DNA of 64,000 nt. Origin: Ardenticatenaceae bacterium (lineage in GTDB: Bacteria > Chloroflexota > Anaerolineae > Promineifilales > Promineifilaceae). The DNA lies in NCBI GenBank assembly GCA_020634565.1, contig JACKBN010000002.1, forward strand, positions 620,001 through 684,000, read 5' to 3'. The notes below the pieces were generated by a model that was not told where the DNA came from, did not search any database, and was given only the letters and a program-made list of their open reading frames with translations. The translations under genes and the position numbers were made by a program. Below are positions 24,772 to 33,716 of the stretch, piece by piece; the stretch's first letter is position 1, and each line of letters opens with the position of its first letter.

Positions 24772-27363
24772 ATGAGTGAAAATAATTTCCTCAACAAGGC
24801 CCTCGACAACACAGTTCTCAATCGGCGAAGTTTTCTAAAATGGAGTGGCGCGCTGGGCGGAACGGCCGTGTTAGCCGGGGGCATGAGCTACGGCTTTAAA
24901 GCAGTTGAGGCAGCCAGAGAAGCAGCACCCGCTGGAGAAACATGGGTGGCTGCGGCCTGCTGGCACAACTGCGGCGGGCGGTGTCTCTTGAAAGCCCAGG
25001 TGGTTGACGGCGTCGTCACCCGGGTCAAGACAGATGACACCCACCCGGACAGCCCCGATTATCCACAGCAAAGAGGTTGTGTACGCGGCCGTTCGCAGCG
25101 GATGCAAGTATTTGCCGCCGATCGGCTGAAGTACCCCATGAAGCGCAAGAATTGGGAACCCGGTGGTGGCCGCAAAGAGCTGCGTGGCAAAGACGAATGG
25201 GTACGCATTAGTTGGGACGAAGCCCTAGACATTGTTGCCAGCGAAACCAAGCGAATCGCAGAAAAGTACGGCAACGAATCCATCTACGCCGTTTCCCCTG
25301 GAGAAATCCAGCGCACACTGCGCCTGATGGGTGGTCATTCAACTGGCTGGGGCATGACATCGTGGGGTACCTGGACCGATACACCCAAGATCGTCGGTTC
25401 CTACGCAGTCAGCTATTCCAACACCGGCAATGACCGGCTGCGTTTACGCAAATCAAAACTTATCATTATGTGGGGAGCAAATCCGGCCGTTAGCAGTAAT
25501 GGCAGCCCCACCTACAACTACCTGCAAGCCAAGAACGCGGGTGCCAAATTCATCTTTGTGGATCCCTATTACAACGAATCTGCCCAGGTGCTAGCCGATC
25601 AATGGATTCCCATCCGTCCGGCCACTGACCTGGCTATGTTGTTGGGTATGGCTTACGTCATGATCACGGAAGACAATCCGGTAACCAACCCGTTGATTGA
25701 CTGGGAGTTCCTCAACCAGTGCACCGTTGGCTTTGATGCCGCACACATGCCGGAAGGGGCCGACCCCCAAGAAAACTTCAAAGATTACGTGTTAGGCACC
25801 TATGACGGGGTTCCCAAAGATCCAGCCTGGGCGGCTGAACGCTGCGGTGTTCCCCCAGAACAAATCCGTCAGTTGGCCATTGAGTATGCCATCACCAAAC
25901 CCACCATGGTTATCTGTGGTGGTGCCACCACCCGTATCCATCGGGGTTCGAGCACGTCACAGGCCTTTATCACCCTGGCTTGCATGACCGGCAACATTGG
26001 CATTCCCGGTGCCGGCACAGGCCTCAGCTGCCACAACCGAGCTGGCAACGCTGGCCCGCCGCTGGTACGAGCAGGCGGTAGTGGCCTACCTGGCATCCCG
26101 AACCCAGTTGAAACGAACATTAACTACAACCAGGTTTGGAATACCGTGTTGGATGGCAAATATATCGCCGGCAAAGATGACATCCGGGATGTCAACATCC
26201 AGATGATCTATCATGGCGGCTATATCACGCTGAACCAATGCACTGGCCTGACTAAAGGCATTGAGGCACATCGCGCTGTTGAGTTTGTTGTTACGCAGGG
26301 CCATTTCTATAACACAGATGCCCGCTATTCGGATGTTGTTTTGCCGATTACCACGCAGTGGGAACGGTATGGCACATTCACCAGCGGCAACCGCGAAGCA
26401 TTGTTCTTCTCCAGCCAGGTTGTTGAACCACTGTTTGAAACCAAAGACGACATGTGGGTGGCTGTAGAGCTTGCCAAGCGTTTGGGCCTGGATGCCAACG
26501 AGGTCGAGCCAATTTCCATTGAGCAACAGATCTTCAATCAATTGGCTGGGGCTCAGGTTGTTAAGGAAAACGGCGTTGATTTTGAACCGCTAGTAACCCT
26601 GACCGCCGCTGACATCGCGGAGATGGGAGTTGAGGGCGAACCGCAACAAGGCCGCATCTCCTACCGCGAATTCAAGGAAAGAGGTTCTTACCAGGTACCT
26701 CGTGCTGAGGGTGACAACTTTGGCTTTACGGAGTTTGAAGATTATCGCAACGATCCGGAAACCTTTGCCCGTGCAACCCCCAGCGGCAAAATTGAGATTC
26801 ACTGCCAAAGCTATGCTGATACGGTTGAAGGGTATGGCTTTACGCCAAAATCACCGATTGCAACCTGGGATCACATTGAAGAAGGTATTGAAGACACCTT
26901 TGCTGATTGGGATAACAAAGTGAAGGGTGACTACCCGCTACAGCTCTACACGATCCATTACAAACGGCGGAGTCACTCGATTTTGGATAATGTTCCTTGG
27001 CTCAGGGAATTCTTCCCGCAAGAGTTCATGATGAACCCCATTGATGCCAGAACACGCGGGCTGCGGTCTGGGGATATCGTTCAGATTACCAGTCGCCACG
27101 GCACCGTGATCCGTCCGCTTTACGTGACGGAACGAATGATTCCTGGTGTTACTACTTTAGGTGAAGGCGCCTGGGTAGAAATGGATGAGGAAACTGGCGT
27201 GGACAAAGCTGGTGCTACCAACATCCTGAATGGGCCAATCGCTACTGACCAGGGCAACCTTGGCTTTAACAGCTGTAATGTCCAGGTTGAAAAATACAAT
27301 GGACCAATTGACTTGAAACCTGATGTCGAATGGCCCAAACGAATCATTTTTGAGGAGGCATAA
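24772..27363 (+). CDS. DMSO-reductase-family molybdopterin oxidoreductase, catalytic subunit (Tat-exported)
   Basis: This 863-residue protein starts at the ATG at 24772, with GGAGGAG 6 nt upstream; the upstream in-frame ATG at 24757 would place that site inside the gene. A twin-arginine signal (NRRSFLKWSG, then a hydrophobic stretch) sends it across the membrane folded. The N-terminal [4Fe-4S] site is C-W-H-N-C-G-G-R-C plus a distal Cys (QRGCVRGR). Molybdopterin-binding blocks follow, such as IMWGANP, FVDPYYNESAQ, GGATTRIHRG and the C-terminal MNPIDARTRGLRSGD fold. It should reduce (or oxidise) an S-oxide, N-oxide or chalcogen substrate using bis-MGD. The Mo ligand region reads SWGTWTDTP, and which residue binds Mo is unclear. 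FeS and anchor subunits follow. Confidence 0.9.
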   Translation: MSENNFLNKALDNTVLNRRSFLKWSGALGGTAVLAGGMSYGFKAVEAAREAAPAGETWVAAACWHNCGGRCLLKAQVVDGVVTRVKTDDTHPDSPDYPQQRGCVRGRSQRMQVFAADRLKYPMKRKNWEPGGGRKELRGKDEWVRISWDEALDIVASETKRIAEKYGNESIYAVSPGEIQRTLRLMGGHSTGWGMTSWGTWTDTPKIVGSYAVSYSNTGNDRLRLRKSKLIIMWGANPAVSSNGSPTYNYLQAKNAGAKFIFVDPYYNESAQVLADQWIPIRPATDLAMLLGMAYVMITEDNPVTNPLIDWEFLNQCTVGFDAAHMPEGADPQENFKDYVLGTYDGVPKDPAWAAERCGVPPEQIRQLAIEYAITKPTMVICGGATTRIHRGSSTSQAFITLACMTGNIGIPGAGTGLSCHNRAGNAGPPLVRAGGSGLPGIPNPVETNINYNQVWNTVLDGKYIAGKDDIRDVNIQMIYHGGYITLNQCTGLTKGIEAHRAVEFVVTQGHFYNTDARYSDVVLPITTQWERYGTFTSGNREALFFSSQVVEPLFETKDDMWVAVELAKRLGLDANEVEPISIEQQIFNQLAGAQVVKENGVDFEPLVTLTAADIAEMGVEGEPQQGRISYREFKERGSYQVPRAEGDNFGFTEFEDYRNDPETFARATPSGKIEIHCQSYADTVEGYGFTPKSPIATWDHIEEGIEDTFADWDNKVKGDYPLQLYTIHYKRRSHSILDNVPWLREFFPQEFMMNPIDARTRGLRSGDIVQITSRHGTVIRPLYVTERMIPGVTTLGEGAWVEMDEETGVDKAGATNILNGPIATDQGNLGFNSCNVQVEKYNGPIDLKPDVEWPKRIIFEEA

Positions 27364-27366
27364 GCA

Positions 27367-27999
27367 ATGAGTAAACAATTAGCCTTCTACTTGAATTCAA
27401 GCGCCTGTACAGACTGTAAAGCATGCATGGCGGCTTGCAAAGATAAAAACGATCTGCCGGTGGGGATTAACTGGCGGCGGGTCATTAAGTATGGTGGCGG
27501 TCACTGGCTACCTCATCGTATCAACAAGGAACTTTGGGTTCCCAGCAATGTGCATACTTACGCAATTTCGGTTGCCTGTATGCATTGCCAGAATCCTTTG
27601 TGTGTTGAAGTTTGCCCGGCTGGTGGTATTACCAAGCGGGAAGATGGGGTTGTGCTTATTGATCAAGATAATTGCATCGGCTGCCGCTATTGTGAATGGG
27701 CCTGCCCTTATGGGGCACCGCAGTTCGACGAAGAAGCTGGGGTGATGACCAAGTGCACGATGTGTGCTGATTTGTTGGACCAGGGTCAGAATCCGGCTTG
27801 TGTGGATGCCTGTGTGATGCGTGCTTTGGACTTTGGTGAGTTGGACGAACTGCGTGCCAAGTATGGCGATGTCAACGCGATTGAGCCGCTGCCAAGGGCC
27901 GATATTACCGAGCCATCTATTGTGATTACGCCTCACCGTGACGCGGAGATGAGTGGTAACGGCCGAGGCCGAATCATCAGTATGCCGGAGGAGGTGTGA
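27367..27999 (+). CDS. Four-cluster ferredoxin subunit (DmsB type)
   Basis: This 210-residue protein starts at the ATG at 27367, with GAGGAGG 9 nt upstream inside the end of the catalytic gene. Four Cys groups bind four [4Fe-4S] clusters: CTDCKACMAAC near the start, CMHCQNPLCVEVCP, CIGCRYCEWACP and CTMCADLL with CVDAC. It carries electrons from the membrane anchor to the molybdenum subunit on the outer face of the membrane. It has no signal of its own, as usual for subunits exported with a Tat partner. The anchor gene starts 1 nt after the stop. Confidence 0.95.
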   Translation: MSKQLAFYLNSSACTDCKACMAACKDKNDLPVGINWRRVIKYGGGHWLPHRINKELWVPSNVHTYAISVACMHCQNPLCVEVCPAGGITKREDGVVLIDQDNCIGCRYCEWACPYGAPQFDEEAGVMTKCTMCADLLDQGQNPACVDACVMRALDFGELDELRAKYGDVNAIEPLPRADITEPSIVITPHRDAEMSGNGRGRIISMPEEV

Positions 28000-28000
28000 A

Positions 28001-28921
28001 ATGGAGGTCCGTGAACTATCGTTAGTTACGTTTACAATCTTGATACAGATGTCTGTCGGATCTTTCTTGGTTTTGGGTCTGGTGCACTTCTTTGTGGCCC
28101 GCAAGGCTGGCATGGAGCAAGCAGACCGGATGAGTGATCGGGCTTTGCTCGCCATTGGACCGATTGTGGTTTTGGCGATGATTGCCTCGCTCTTCCATCT
28201 GGGGAATCCGATGAATGCACCTCGCGCCATCACAAATCTGGCTACATCGTGGCTGAGCCGTGAGATTCTCTTCTCGCTGGTGTTTGTGATACTCGGCGGT
28301 GCGTTTGCACTGATGCAGTGGCGCAAAATCAGTTCGTTTGCCGTACGTAATGTGTTGGCCTGGGTAGCAACGGCCGTTGGCTTGGTGTTGGTTTACAGCA
28401 TGGCGCACATTTACATGCTAGAAACGCAGCCAGCCTGGAACAGTTGGGCTACCGATGTGTCCTTCTTTGCCACCATGCTGCTGTTGGGCTTGCTGGCAGT
28501 GGGCGCCGCCCTGGTTGCCAATTACGCTTACGTAAAGCGGGAAGATTCTGACTGTGCTGAAGTGCAGTGTGGACTTCTGCGGGATACGTTGCGCTGGATT
28601 GCGGTTACGGCCGTTCTCGTTCTTGGCGTAGAGCTAGTTGTGGCCCCGATCTACCTGGCTACGCTTGCGGTGGGCAACGCTGCCGCCCAGGAAAGCGCAC
28701 GGATCATGATCGAAGATTTTGGCACCCTGCTGGGGTTACGCCTGGGTCTTGCTTTCATTGGCGCCGGGGTGTTTGGCTTCTTCCTGTACCAAAATGCTTC
28801 AAGTCCTGGTCGGGAAAGAGTAATGGGCAACCTCGTGTACGCCGCCTTTGCCCTCGTGTTAGTGTCTGAAGTGTTAGGACGATTCCTGTTTTATGCCTCG
28901 CAAGCCAGCGTCGGCATTTAA
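28001..28921 (+). CDS. DmsC-type membrane anchor subunit
   Basis: This 306-residue protein starts at the ATG at 28001, with GGAGGAGGTG ending 4 nt before it. About eight hydrophobic helices match the DmsC family (MEVRELSLVTFTILIQMSVG start, LSREILF, YSMAHIYML, EVLGRFLFYA end). It should oxidise menaquinol and hand electrons to the ferredoxin subunit. With the two upstream genes it forms a complete CISM-type enzyme (catalytic, FeS, anchor). The operon ends in a strong terminator at 28941. A paralogue lies at 22846. Confidence 0.93.
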   Translation: MEVRELSLVTFTILIQMSVGSFLVLGLVHFFVARKAGMEQADRMSDRALLAIGPIVVLAMIASLFHLGNPMNAPRAITNLATSWLSREILFSLVFVILGGAFALMQWRKISSFAVRNVLAWVATAVGLVLVYSMAHIYMLETQPAWNSWATDVSFFATMLLLGLLAVGAALVANYAYVKREDSDCAEVQCGLLRDTLRWIAVTAVLVLGVELVVAPIYLATLAVGNAAAQESARIMIEDFGTLLGLRLGLAFIGAGVFGFFLYQNASSPGRERVMGNLVYAAFALVLVSEVLGRFLFYASQASVGI

Positions 28922-28940
28922 CCTGTAATTGCTTTCGTGT

Positions 28941-28982
28941 GGTGGCTGGTGCTCAAGCAATTGGGTGCCAGTCACCATTTTT
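28941..28982 (+). terminator. Intrinsic terminator after the DMSO-reductase-like operon
   Basis: GGTGGCTGG (28941-28949) pairs with CCAGTCACC (28968-28976), with one G-T, and ATTTTT follows at once. The placement 20 nt after the anchor gene stop is typical. The remaining gap to 29164 holds no clear gene; it must include the promoter of the cytochrome gene, but no confident -35/-10 is seen. Confidence 0.82.
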
Positions 28983-29164
28983 CTGTAAATGGGCCAATAC
29001 AGACAAAAACGAAAGCAAATATCGCAAAATGAAATGGGGAGATGGGAGCTGAGTGCCGTGGTTTGGGCAACCGTGGTGCTGGCAGGTCGTTGTGAATTAG
29101 ACCACGAGGTTATTCTGCTGCGACTAGCTTCAATGTAATCCTGATTCTGCCTTAGCTGAACATC

Positions 29165-30262
29165 ATGAGAAATCATCATCCAATTCGATACATTTGCCGC
29201 CTAAGTTTGCTGCTGCTGGTACCGGCTTTGCTTGGTTGCCGGGCTGAGGCAGTCCAGCCAACGCAGTCAGCAGAGCTGGCAGAGCCCGTAGATGTGGAGC
29301 CAACCATTGCCGAACCAACCGCTTTACCTACCGTTTCGCCACAAGTGGACTATTGGGTAGCCTGGGAAAGCAGTTCCCATGCCCAGACCTACTCTCTGGA
29401 AAAAGGCGCCTACGATGATTGTGCCCGCTGCCACTCACCGGAGAATTGGAATACGGCCGTAACGACAGATCCCCCCATCGACTGTACCTCCTCCGACTTT
29501 TCTAGCGAGTCAGCAATAAGCCCCGCCCCAGCCAATGTGCCTATTTCCGAGGACGAGTGGCAAGACATTGGCTGTGAAGTTTGCCACCGCATGGAAGAGG
29601 GTGTCACTGACTCTGAAATTCTCTGGCTGAACATGCGCACCAACAATTACGAAACAGTTACCTCAGCTACAGTTCTATGCGAAAAATGCCATGCAGATTC
29701 TGAAACATGGCAACACGGCCGTCATATCAGCGACAGCGTGCATGCTGACTTTACCTGTACCGATTGCCACGATGCGCACACCACCGCCGCCAGCTGCACC
29801 AGCGCCGGCTGCCACACCGATTTTACAACGCGCTACCCGGAGCTCATTCCTGAACACACTGATCAGGTAGATGACCAGGAATGCACGGAATGCCACTCAA
29901 GCGTTGCCGATATTCACATGAATAAATTGGATGAAACCCCGGTTGCCTGCTTAGATTGCCATGAATTTCAGATGGGTGAATATGCTCAAGTGCGCTATCA
30001 GGCTGCCCACAGCAACATCCACACCACGGTAACCTGCATCGCCTGCCATGATGGCTCAGAACTGGAAGCAGGGCCAATGCCCGACACCGAGCAGTGGATC
30101 ACCTTCCGCACAACCTCCTTGTTGGGGCAAGCAACCACCGCCCCGTACCAATCACACAATGTGCAAAATGACGTGAACTGCATCCGCTGCCATTACCTGA
30201 ACAATCCTTGGGAACTGCCGCTGGATATTGAGGAATTGCCCAATGAAAACAACGCCGGTTAG
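29165..30262 (+). CDS. Nonaheme c-type cytochrome lipoprotein
   Basis: This 365-residue protein begins with a signal ending LLGC, so it is a lipoprotein on the outer face. Nine haem sites are visible. Eight are CxxCH (CARCH, CEVCH, CEKCH, CTDCH, CTECH, CLDCH, CIACH and CIRCH) and one is the wider CTSAGCH (C-x4-C-H). The spacing resembles NapC/NrfB-like or tetrahaem-derived electron carriers with doublecytochrome motifs. It sits between the molybdoenzyme operon and the TorD-type chaperone gene, so it probably exchanges electrons with that enzyme or an extracellular partner. Low-complexity Pro/Thr/Glu sequence follows the lipobox. Confidence 0.9.
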   Translation: MRNHHPIRYICRLSLLLLVPALLGCRAEAVQPTQSAELAEPVDVEPTIAEPTALPTVSPQVDYWVAWESSSHAQTYSLEKGAYDDCARCHSPENWNTAVTTDPPIDCTSSDFSSESAISPAPANVPISEDEWQDIGCEVCHRMEEGVTDSEILWLNMRTNNYETVTSATVLCEKCHADSETWQHGRHISDSVHADFTCTDCHDAHTTAASCTSAGCHTDFTTRYPELIPEHTDQVDDQECTECHSSVADIHMNKLDETPVACLDCHEFQMGEYAQVRYQAAHSNIHTTVTCIACHDGSELEAGPMPDTEQWITFRTTSLLGQATTAPYQSHNVQNDVNCIRCHYLNNPWELPLDIEELPNENNAG

Positions 30263-30503
30263 TTCTGATGGTAACTTTTTGCCCTGAATTGGCGTTGATG
30301 CGGCCCAAGATATTACGTTTATCACCTATTTTATGGGGCTGATATCTCTGTTCGCTGCTCCTTAGTTGGTTTTATACTTGGGGGTGGAAGAGTAAAGCCA
30401 TTGACTGGACAAACCCTAACAGTTTGCTGCACGCCAAGCTAATTTTGGCAACAACAAACCCTTAGGTACTTATCTGTAGAAGAAGAGATGGGAGCTAATA
30501 ATT
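30263..30503. other. Intergenic gap before the chaperone operon
   Basis: This 241-nt gap has no open frame of interest. TTGACT near 30399 and TATACT near 30371 are isolated promoter-like words with wrong spacing. A GGGAG ribosome site lies at 30490-30494 for the next gene. Confidence 0.4.
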
Positions 30504-31214
30504 ATGATGATGGCAGAAAAACAAGAAGCCTCGGTATGGGAATTGCAGCTAACGGGCGAAATATTGCTCTTCAATTTGCTGGGAAAAATCCTTCAGGAAG
30601 TCCCCGCCAGAGCATGGCTGCAACCACTGGTTGATGATGAAGTTTTTACCGAATCCCCTTTTGCTGAAGCCCAACCGGATGTCGCAGCAGGGCTTGACTT
30701 GCTCAAAAAATGGTGTGACACCTTTCGGCAAGCTGGCCAAGATGACACTGTGCTTAAAGAGGTACAGGTCGATTACACAAACCTTTTTACCGGCATGCGG
30801 AAGCTGCCTGTTTCTCCTTGGGAGTCGGTTTACTTTAGCGATGAGCGCCTGGTTTTTCAGGAACAAACGATGGATGTGCGTGCCTGGTATAAGCAGTATG
30901 GCCTTGAAGTGATCAACCTCAAAAGAGAGCCAGACGACCATGTTGGTTTGGAACTGATTTTTGTGGGGCATCTGGCGCGGTTGGGCCTGGCCGCTTTGGA
31001 AGCAGGCAACGATCTGGAATTTAAGCAGCTGCTCGCGGCTCAGCGGGATTTTTTGGCTAAACATCTGTTCCGCTGGGTGCCACTTTGGTGCAAGCAAATA
31101 TTGGAATATGCCAATACCGATTTTTATCGGGGGCTGGCGTTGCTGATTCGCGGAGCACTCATTGAACTGAGCCAGATGTTGGCTATGCCGGTACCGGCGG
31201 GGTTGCAATCGTGA
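30504..31214 (+). CDS. TorD/DmsD-family redox enzyme maturation chaperone
   Basis: This 236-residue all-helical protein has the family hallmark DYTNLFTG followed by PVSPWESVY, and a second block LIFVGHLARLGL. Such chaperones bind the Tat signal and apoprotein of DMSO-reductase-type enzymes until the molybdenum cofactor is inserted. The client is most likely the catalytic subunit at 24772. The start is the ATG at 30504 (GGGAG 9 nt before); further ATGs at 30507 and 30510 are possible. The stop overlaps the next start in a GTGA arrangement, indicating coupling. Confidence 0.92.
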   Translation: MMMAEKQEASVWELQLTGEILLFNLLGKILQEVPARAWLQPLVDDEVFTESPFAEAQPDVAAGLDLLKKWCDTFRQAGQDDTVLKEVQVDYTNLFTGMRKLPVSPWESVYFSDERLVFQEQTMDVRAWYKQYGLEVINLKREPDDHVGLELIFVGHLARLGLAALEAGNDLEFKQLLAAQRDFLAKHLFRWVPLWCKQILEYANTDFYRGLALLIRGALIELSQMLAMPVPAGLQS

Positions 31215-32395
31215 ACCTGTTGGCGCTTGCCGAGCGCTGGGGCGAGGCGCTAACCAGCAAACCGTTTGGCTTTGTTGCCGAGCGCTGCCTGCATTCAGCC
31301 GATAAATTTTCCACCTGTTCAGCTTGTTACGCTGTTTGTCCCGTCGATGCCATCCAGCCAGGGAAGCCACCGGTCTTTGACAGTGAAAGCTGTCAGGCTT
31401 GCCGAGCTTGCCTGCCTGTTTGCCCCATGGGTGCTTTTACCGCCGACGATGAAGTGCAGTCGTTGCTTGCCTGTGCTCCACGCATAGAGAATAAAGCATG
31501 CGAGGTTGTCTGTGGCTTGAATGCGCAGGCGGATGTGGGCGTTGCGGGGGTAACGGCCGTTCGCGTGCGTGGTTGTCTGGCTGGGCTGGGTGCGGCTGCG
31601 TATTTGAGTTTGGTGAGTGCGGGCATGGAAATTGTGGTGGTGCGGCTGGATGCCTGTGCCGATTGCCCCTGGAGCCAACTGCGGTCTCAGGTAGAAACGC
31701 AGGTGCAGCAAGCGCAAAGCGTGCTGGCGCTGTGGGACAAAGCAGATTCACTGATTTGCCTGGATAAACCGGCGGCTAACTTTGGCAAACGGCCGTTGTG
31801 GAATGCCGCCTCTCCCCCCGTGTCACGCCGCGGATTGTTCCGTACCCAAAATATCGAACCCCAATCAGCCGAGGCCAATGCAGACCCCCATCCTTTGCAT
31901 GAACGGGTGCGCTTTTTGCGGGCCGTGAAACAGTTCCCGCTGCCAGAGCCGGAACAAACGACCACTTTAACCGATCTTGGCTTTGCGCTGCTCACCGTCA
32001 ATGAGGATTGTTCGGCTTGCGGCACCTGTGTGCGGGCTTGCCCCACCGGTGCGCTGCAAATGGAGACGACAGAATCTCGCTTTCAGCTCACCTTTTCGCC
32101 GCAAATCTGCCTTGGCTGCGACATTTGCCATCATGTTTGCGTGCCAGATGCCATCACCCTCACGCATGATCCCACCTTTCACCAGGTTTTTGCTGGAGCC
32201 GCAGACCAAATTGTGCAGCAGGGCGAGTTAGCCTCGTGCAGCCGCTGCCGTGCGCCGTTTGCCGTGCGAGACGGCGCGGAGCTGTGCCCGATATGTGAAG
32301 CTCGTCGGCAAAATCCGTTTAGCTCAATTATGCCGCCTGGCCTGGCGACCAGACAGGGTAAGAACCCCGTAGAAGCGCGGAGGACAGAAAAGTGA
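31211..32395 (+). CDS. Polyferredoxin-like protein with C-terminal zinc-ribbon
   Basis: This 394-residue protein has a GTG start at 31211 overlapping the chaperone stop. The N-terminal pair of [4Fe-4S] sites is CSACYAVCP and CQACRACLPVCP. A middle segment with scattered Cys (CEVVCG, RGCLAGL, CADCPW) recalls HdrA/MvhD-type delta domains. Two more ferredoxin sites follow (CSACGTCVRACP and CLGCDICHHVC). A four-Cys knuckle CSRC/CPIC ends the protein. It has no signal peptide, so it is cytoplasmic. It may deliver electrons to the radical SAM enzyme encoded next or to cofactor maturation. I do not know a named family with this exact layout. Confidence 0.82.
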   Translation: MNLLALAERWGEALTSKPFGFVAERCLHSADKFSTCSACYAVCPVDAIQPGKPPVFDSESCQACRACLPVCPMGAFTADDEVQSLLACAPRIENKACEVVCGLNAQADVGVAGVTAVRVRGCLAGLGAAAYLSLVSAGMEIVVVRLDACADCPWSQLRSQVETQVQQAQSVLALWDKADSLICLDKPAANFGKRPLWNAASPPVSRRGLFRTQNIEPQSAEANADPHPLHERVRFLRAVKQFPLPEPEQTTTLTDLGFALLTVNEDCSACGTCVRACPTGALQMETTESRFQLTFSPQICLGCDICHHVCVPDAITLTHDPTFHQVFAGAADQIVQQGELASCSRCRAPFAVRDGAELCPICEARRQNPFSSIMPPGLATRQGKNPVEARRTEK

Positions 32396-33714
32396 TTATT
32401 GACATCACGCAGGAAACGCACAAGCAGATAAAAAATCGGCGGTTGGCAGAGTATGCCGCCATCTATCTGGACATTTTTGATGGGTTTATGGAGCAGGTAG
32501 CGGCCACCGGCATCCAAATTGATGACACAGATTACAGCCAGGAAACTGCGGATCGCATTGAACAACTGCGCCAAAAGGGCGCGGTGCTGCGCAATAGCGA
32601 CCGCAGCATTTACGTGAATGCGATTTCACCAGCCTGTGTCGCCTGCCAAAAGGGCGTGGGCAGTGCTACGTTCATTACTTCGCTGCAATGCCATCGGGAT
32701 TGTTACTACTGCTTTAATCCCAACCAGGTGGAATACGAGTATTTCCAGCAACACAAAGTCGATCCGGCGCAAGAACTGGTGAAGATTGGCGCGGCTGGGC
32801 AAAGGGTAGACTATCTGGCGTTGACGGGTGGTGAACCGCTGCTGCACAAGGAGGAAGCCAACGCCTTCTTCCAAACGGCCACGGAAATTTTCCCCGAGGC
32901 GCACAAACGGTTGTATACCACGGGCGACCACGCCAACGAAGCCACCTTGCAGGAACTACAAGCTGCCGGGCTTGAGGAAATTCGCTTTAGCATTCGCATG
33001 CACGATCTGGCCAAGGGGCACCGCCTTACGTTTGAGCGCATCGCCCTGGCCAAACAGTACATTCCCATGGTGATGGTGGAGATGCCCATTTTGCCCGGTA
33101 CGCTGGCAGTAATGAAAGAGGTGCTGCTAGAGCTAGAGCAGTTGCAAATTCACAGCATCAATCTGCTGGAGTTTTGCTATCCCTTTACCCAGGCGCAGGC
33201 GTACAACGAGCGCGGCTTTACGGTGAAGAAACGGCCGTTTCACATCCTTTACAATTATTGGTACGCAGGCGGCGTGCCCATCTCAGAAAGCGAACTGGTT
33301 TGCCTGGAGCTGATGGATTTTGCGCTGGAAAAGGAACTAACGATTGGGGTTCATTACTGCTCGCTCGAAAACAAGCTCACAGGGCAAAACTACCAGCAGA
33401 ATTACGGCCGTTCCCTGCCCCCCACCGCCACCTTTTCCGAGAAAGATTATCTGCTCAAGAGCGCCAAGGTGTTTGGCGGCGATATTTCCAAAGCCCTCAA
33501 CGTGTTTAACCGCAACGGATATCGTGGTTATCAGCGTAACCAGGAACATCGCTACCTGGAGTTCCATGTGGCGCAGATTCCCGAGTTGGTCGGCTTGAAC
33601 ATCGAAGTGGGCCTGTCTACCAGCACGCTGGAAATGCGTGAGAACGAGCTGGTTGTGCGCGAGCTGAAAGTGGATTTGGTCACACCCGAGTCGTTTGACA
33701 TCGAGGATATTTAG
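32392..33714 (+). CDS. Radical SAM protein, function unknown
   Basis: This 440-residue protein starts at the GTG at 32392, with GGAGGA 7 nt before, overlapping the previous stop by 4 nt. The cluster motif is C100-HRD-C104-YY-C107, with the SAM-contacting GGEPLL after it. An extra CVAC pair (82-85) precedes the motif. The N-terminal 80 residues are helical and the C-terminus has no obvious SPASM cluster. It is coupled to the TorD-like, polyferredoxin and FmdE-like genes, so a role in maturing the molybdoenzyme, its cofactor or its substrate is plausible. The reaction cannot be inferred. Confidence 0.87.
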   Translation: MIIDITQETHKQIKNRRLAEYAAIYLDIFDGFMEQVAATGIQIDDTDYSQETADRIEQLRQKGAVLRNSDRSIYVNAISPACVACQKGVGSATFITSLQCHRDCYYCFNPNQVEYEYFQQHKVDPAQELVKIGAAGQRVDYLALTGGEPLLHKEEANAFFQTATEIFPEAHKRLYTTGDHANEATLQELQAAGLEEIRFSIRMHDLAKGHRLTFERIALAKQYIPMVMVEMPILPGTLAVMKEVLLELEQLQIHSINLLEFCYPFTQAQAYNERGFTVKKRPFHILYNYWYAGGVPISESELVCLELMDFALEKELTIGVHYCSLENKLTGQNYQQNYGRSLPPTATFSEKDYLLKSAKVFGGDISKALNVFNRNGYRGYQRNQEHRYLEFHVAQIPELVGLNIEVGLSTSTLEMRENELVVRELKVDLVTPESFDIEDI

Positions 33715-33716
33715 GC

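Noticed and set aside
30360..30420. Sigma-70 promoter for the TorD-like gene from TTGACT and TATACT
   Set aside because: The -10-like word lies upstream of the -35-like word, so spacing and order are wrong.
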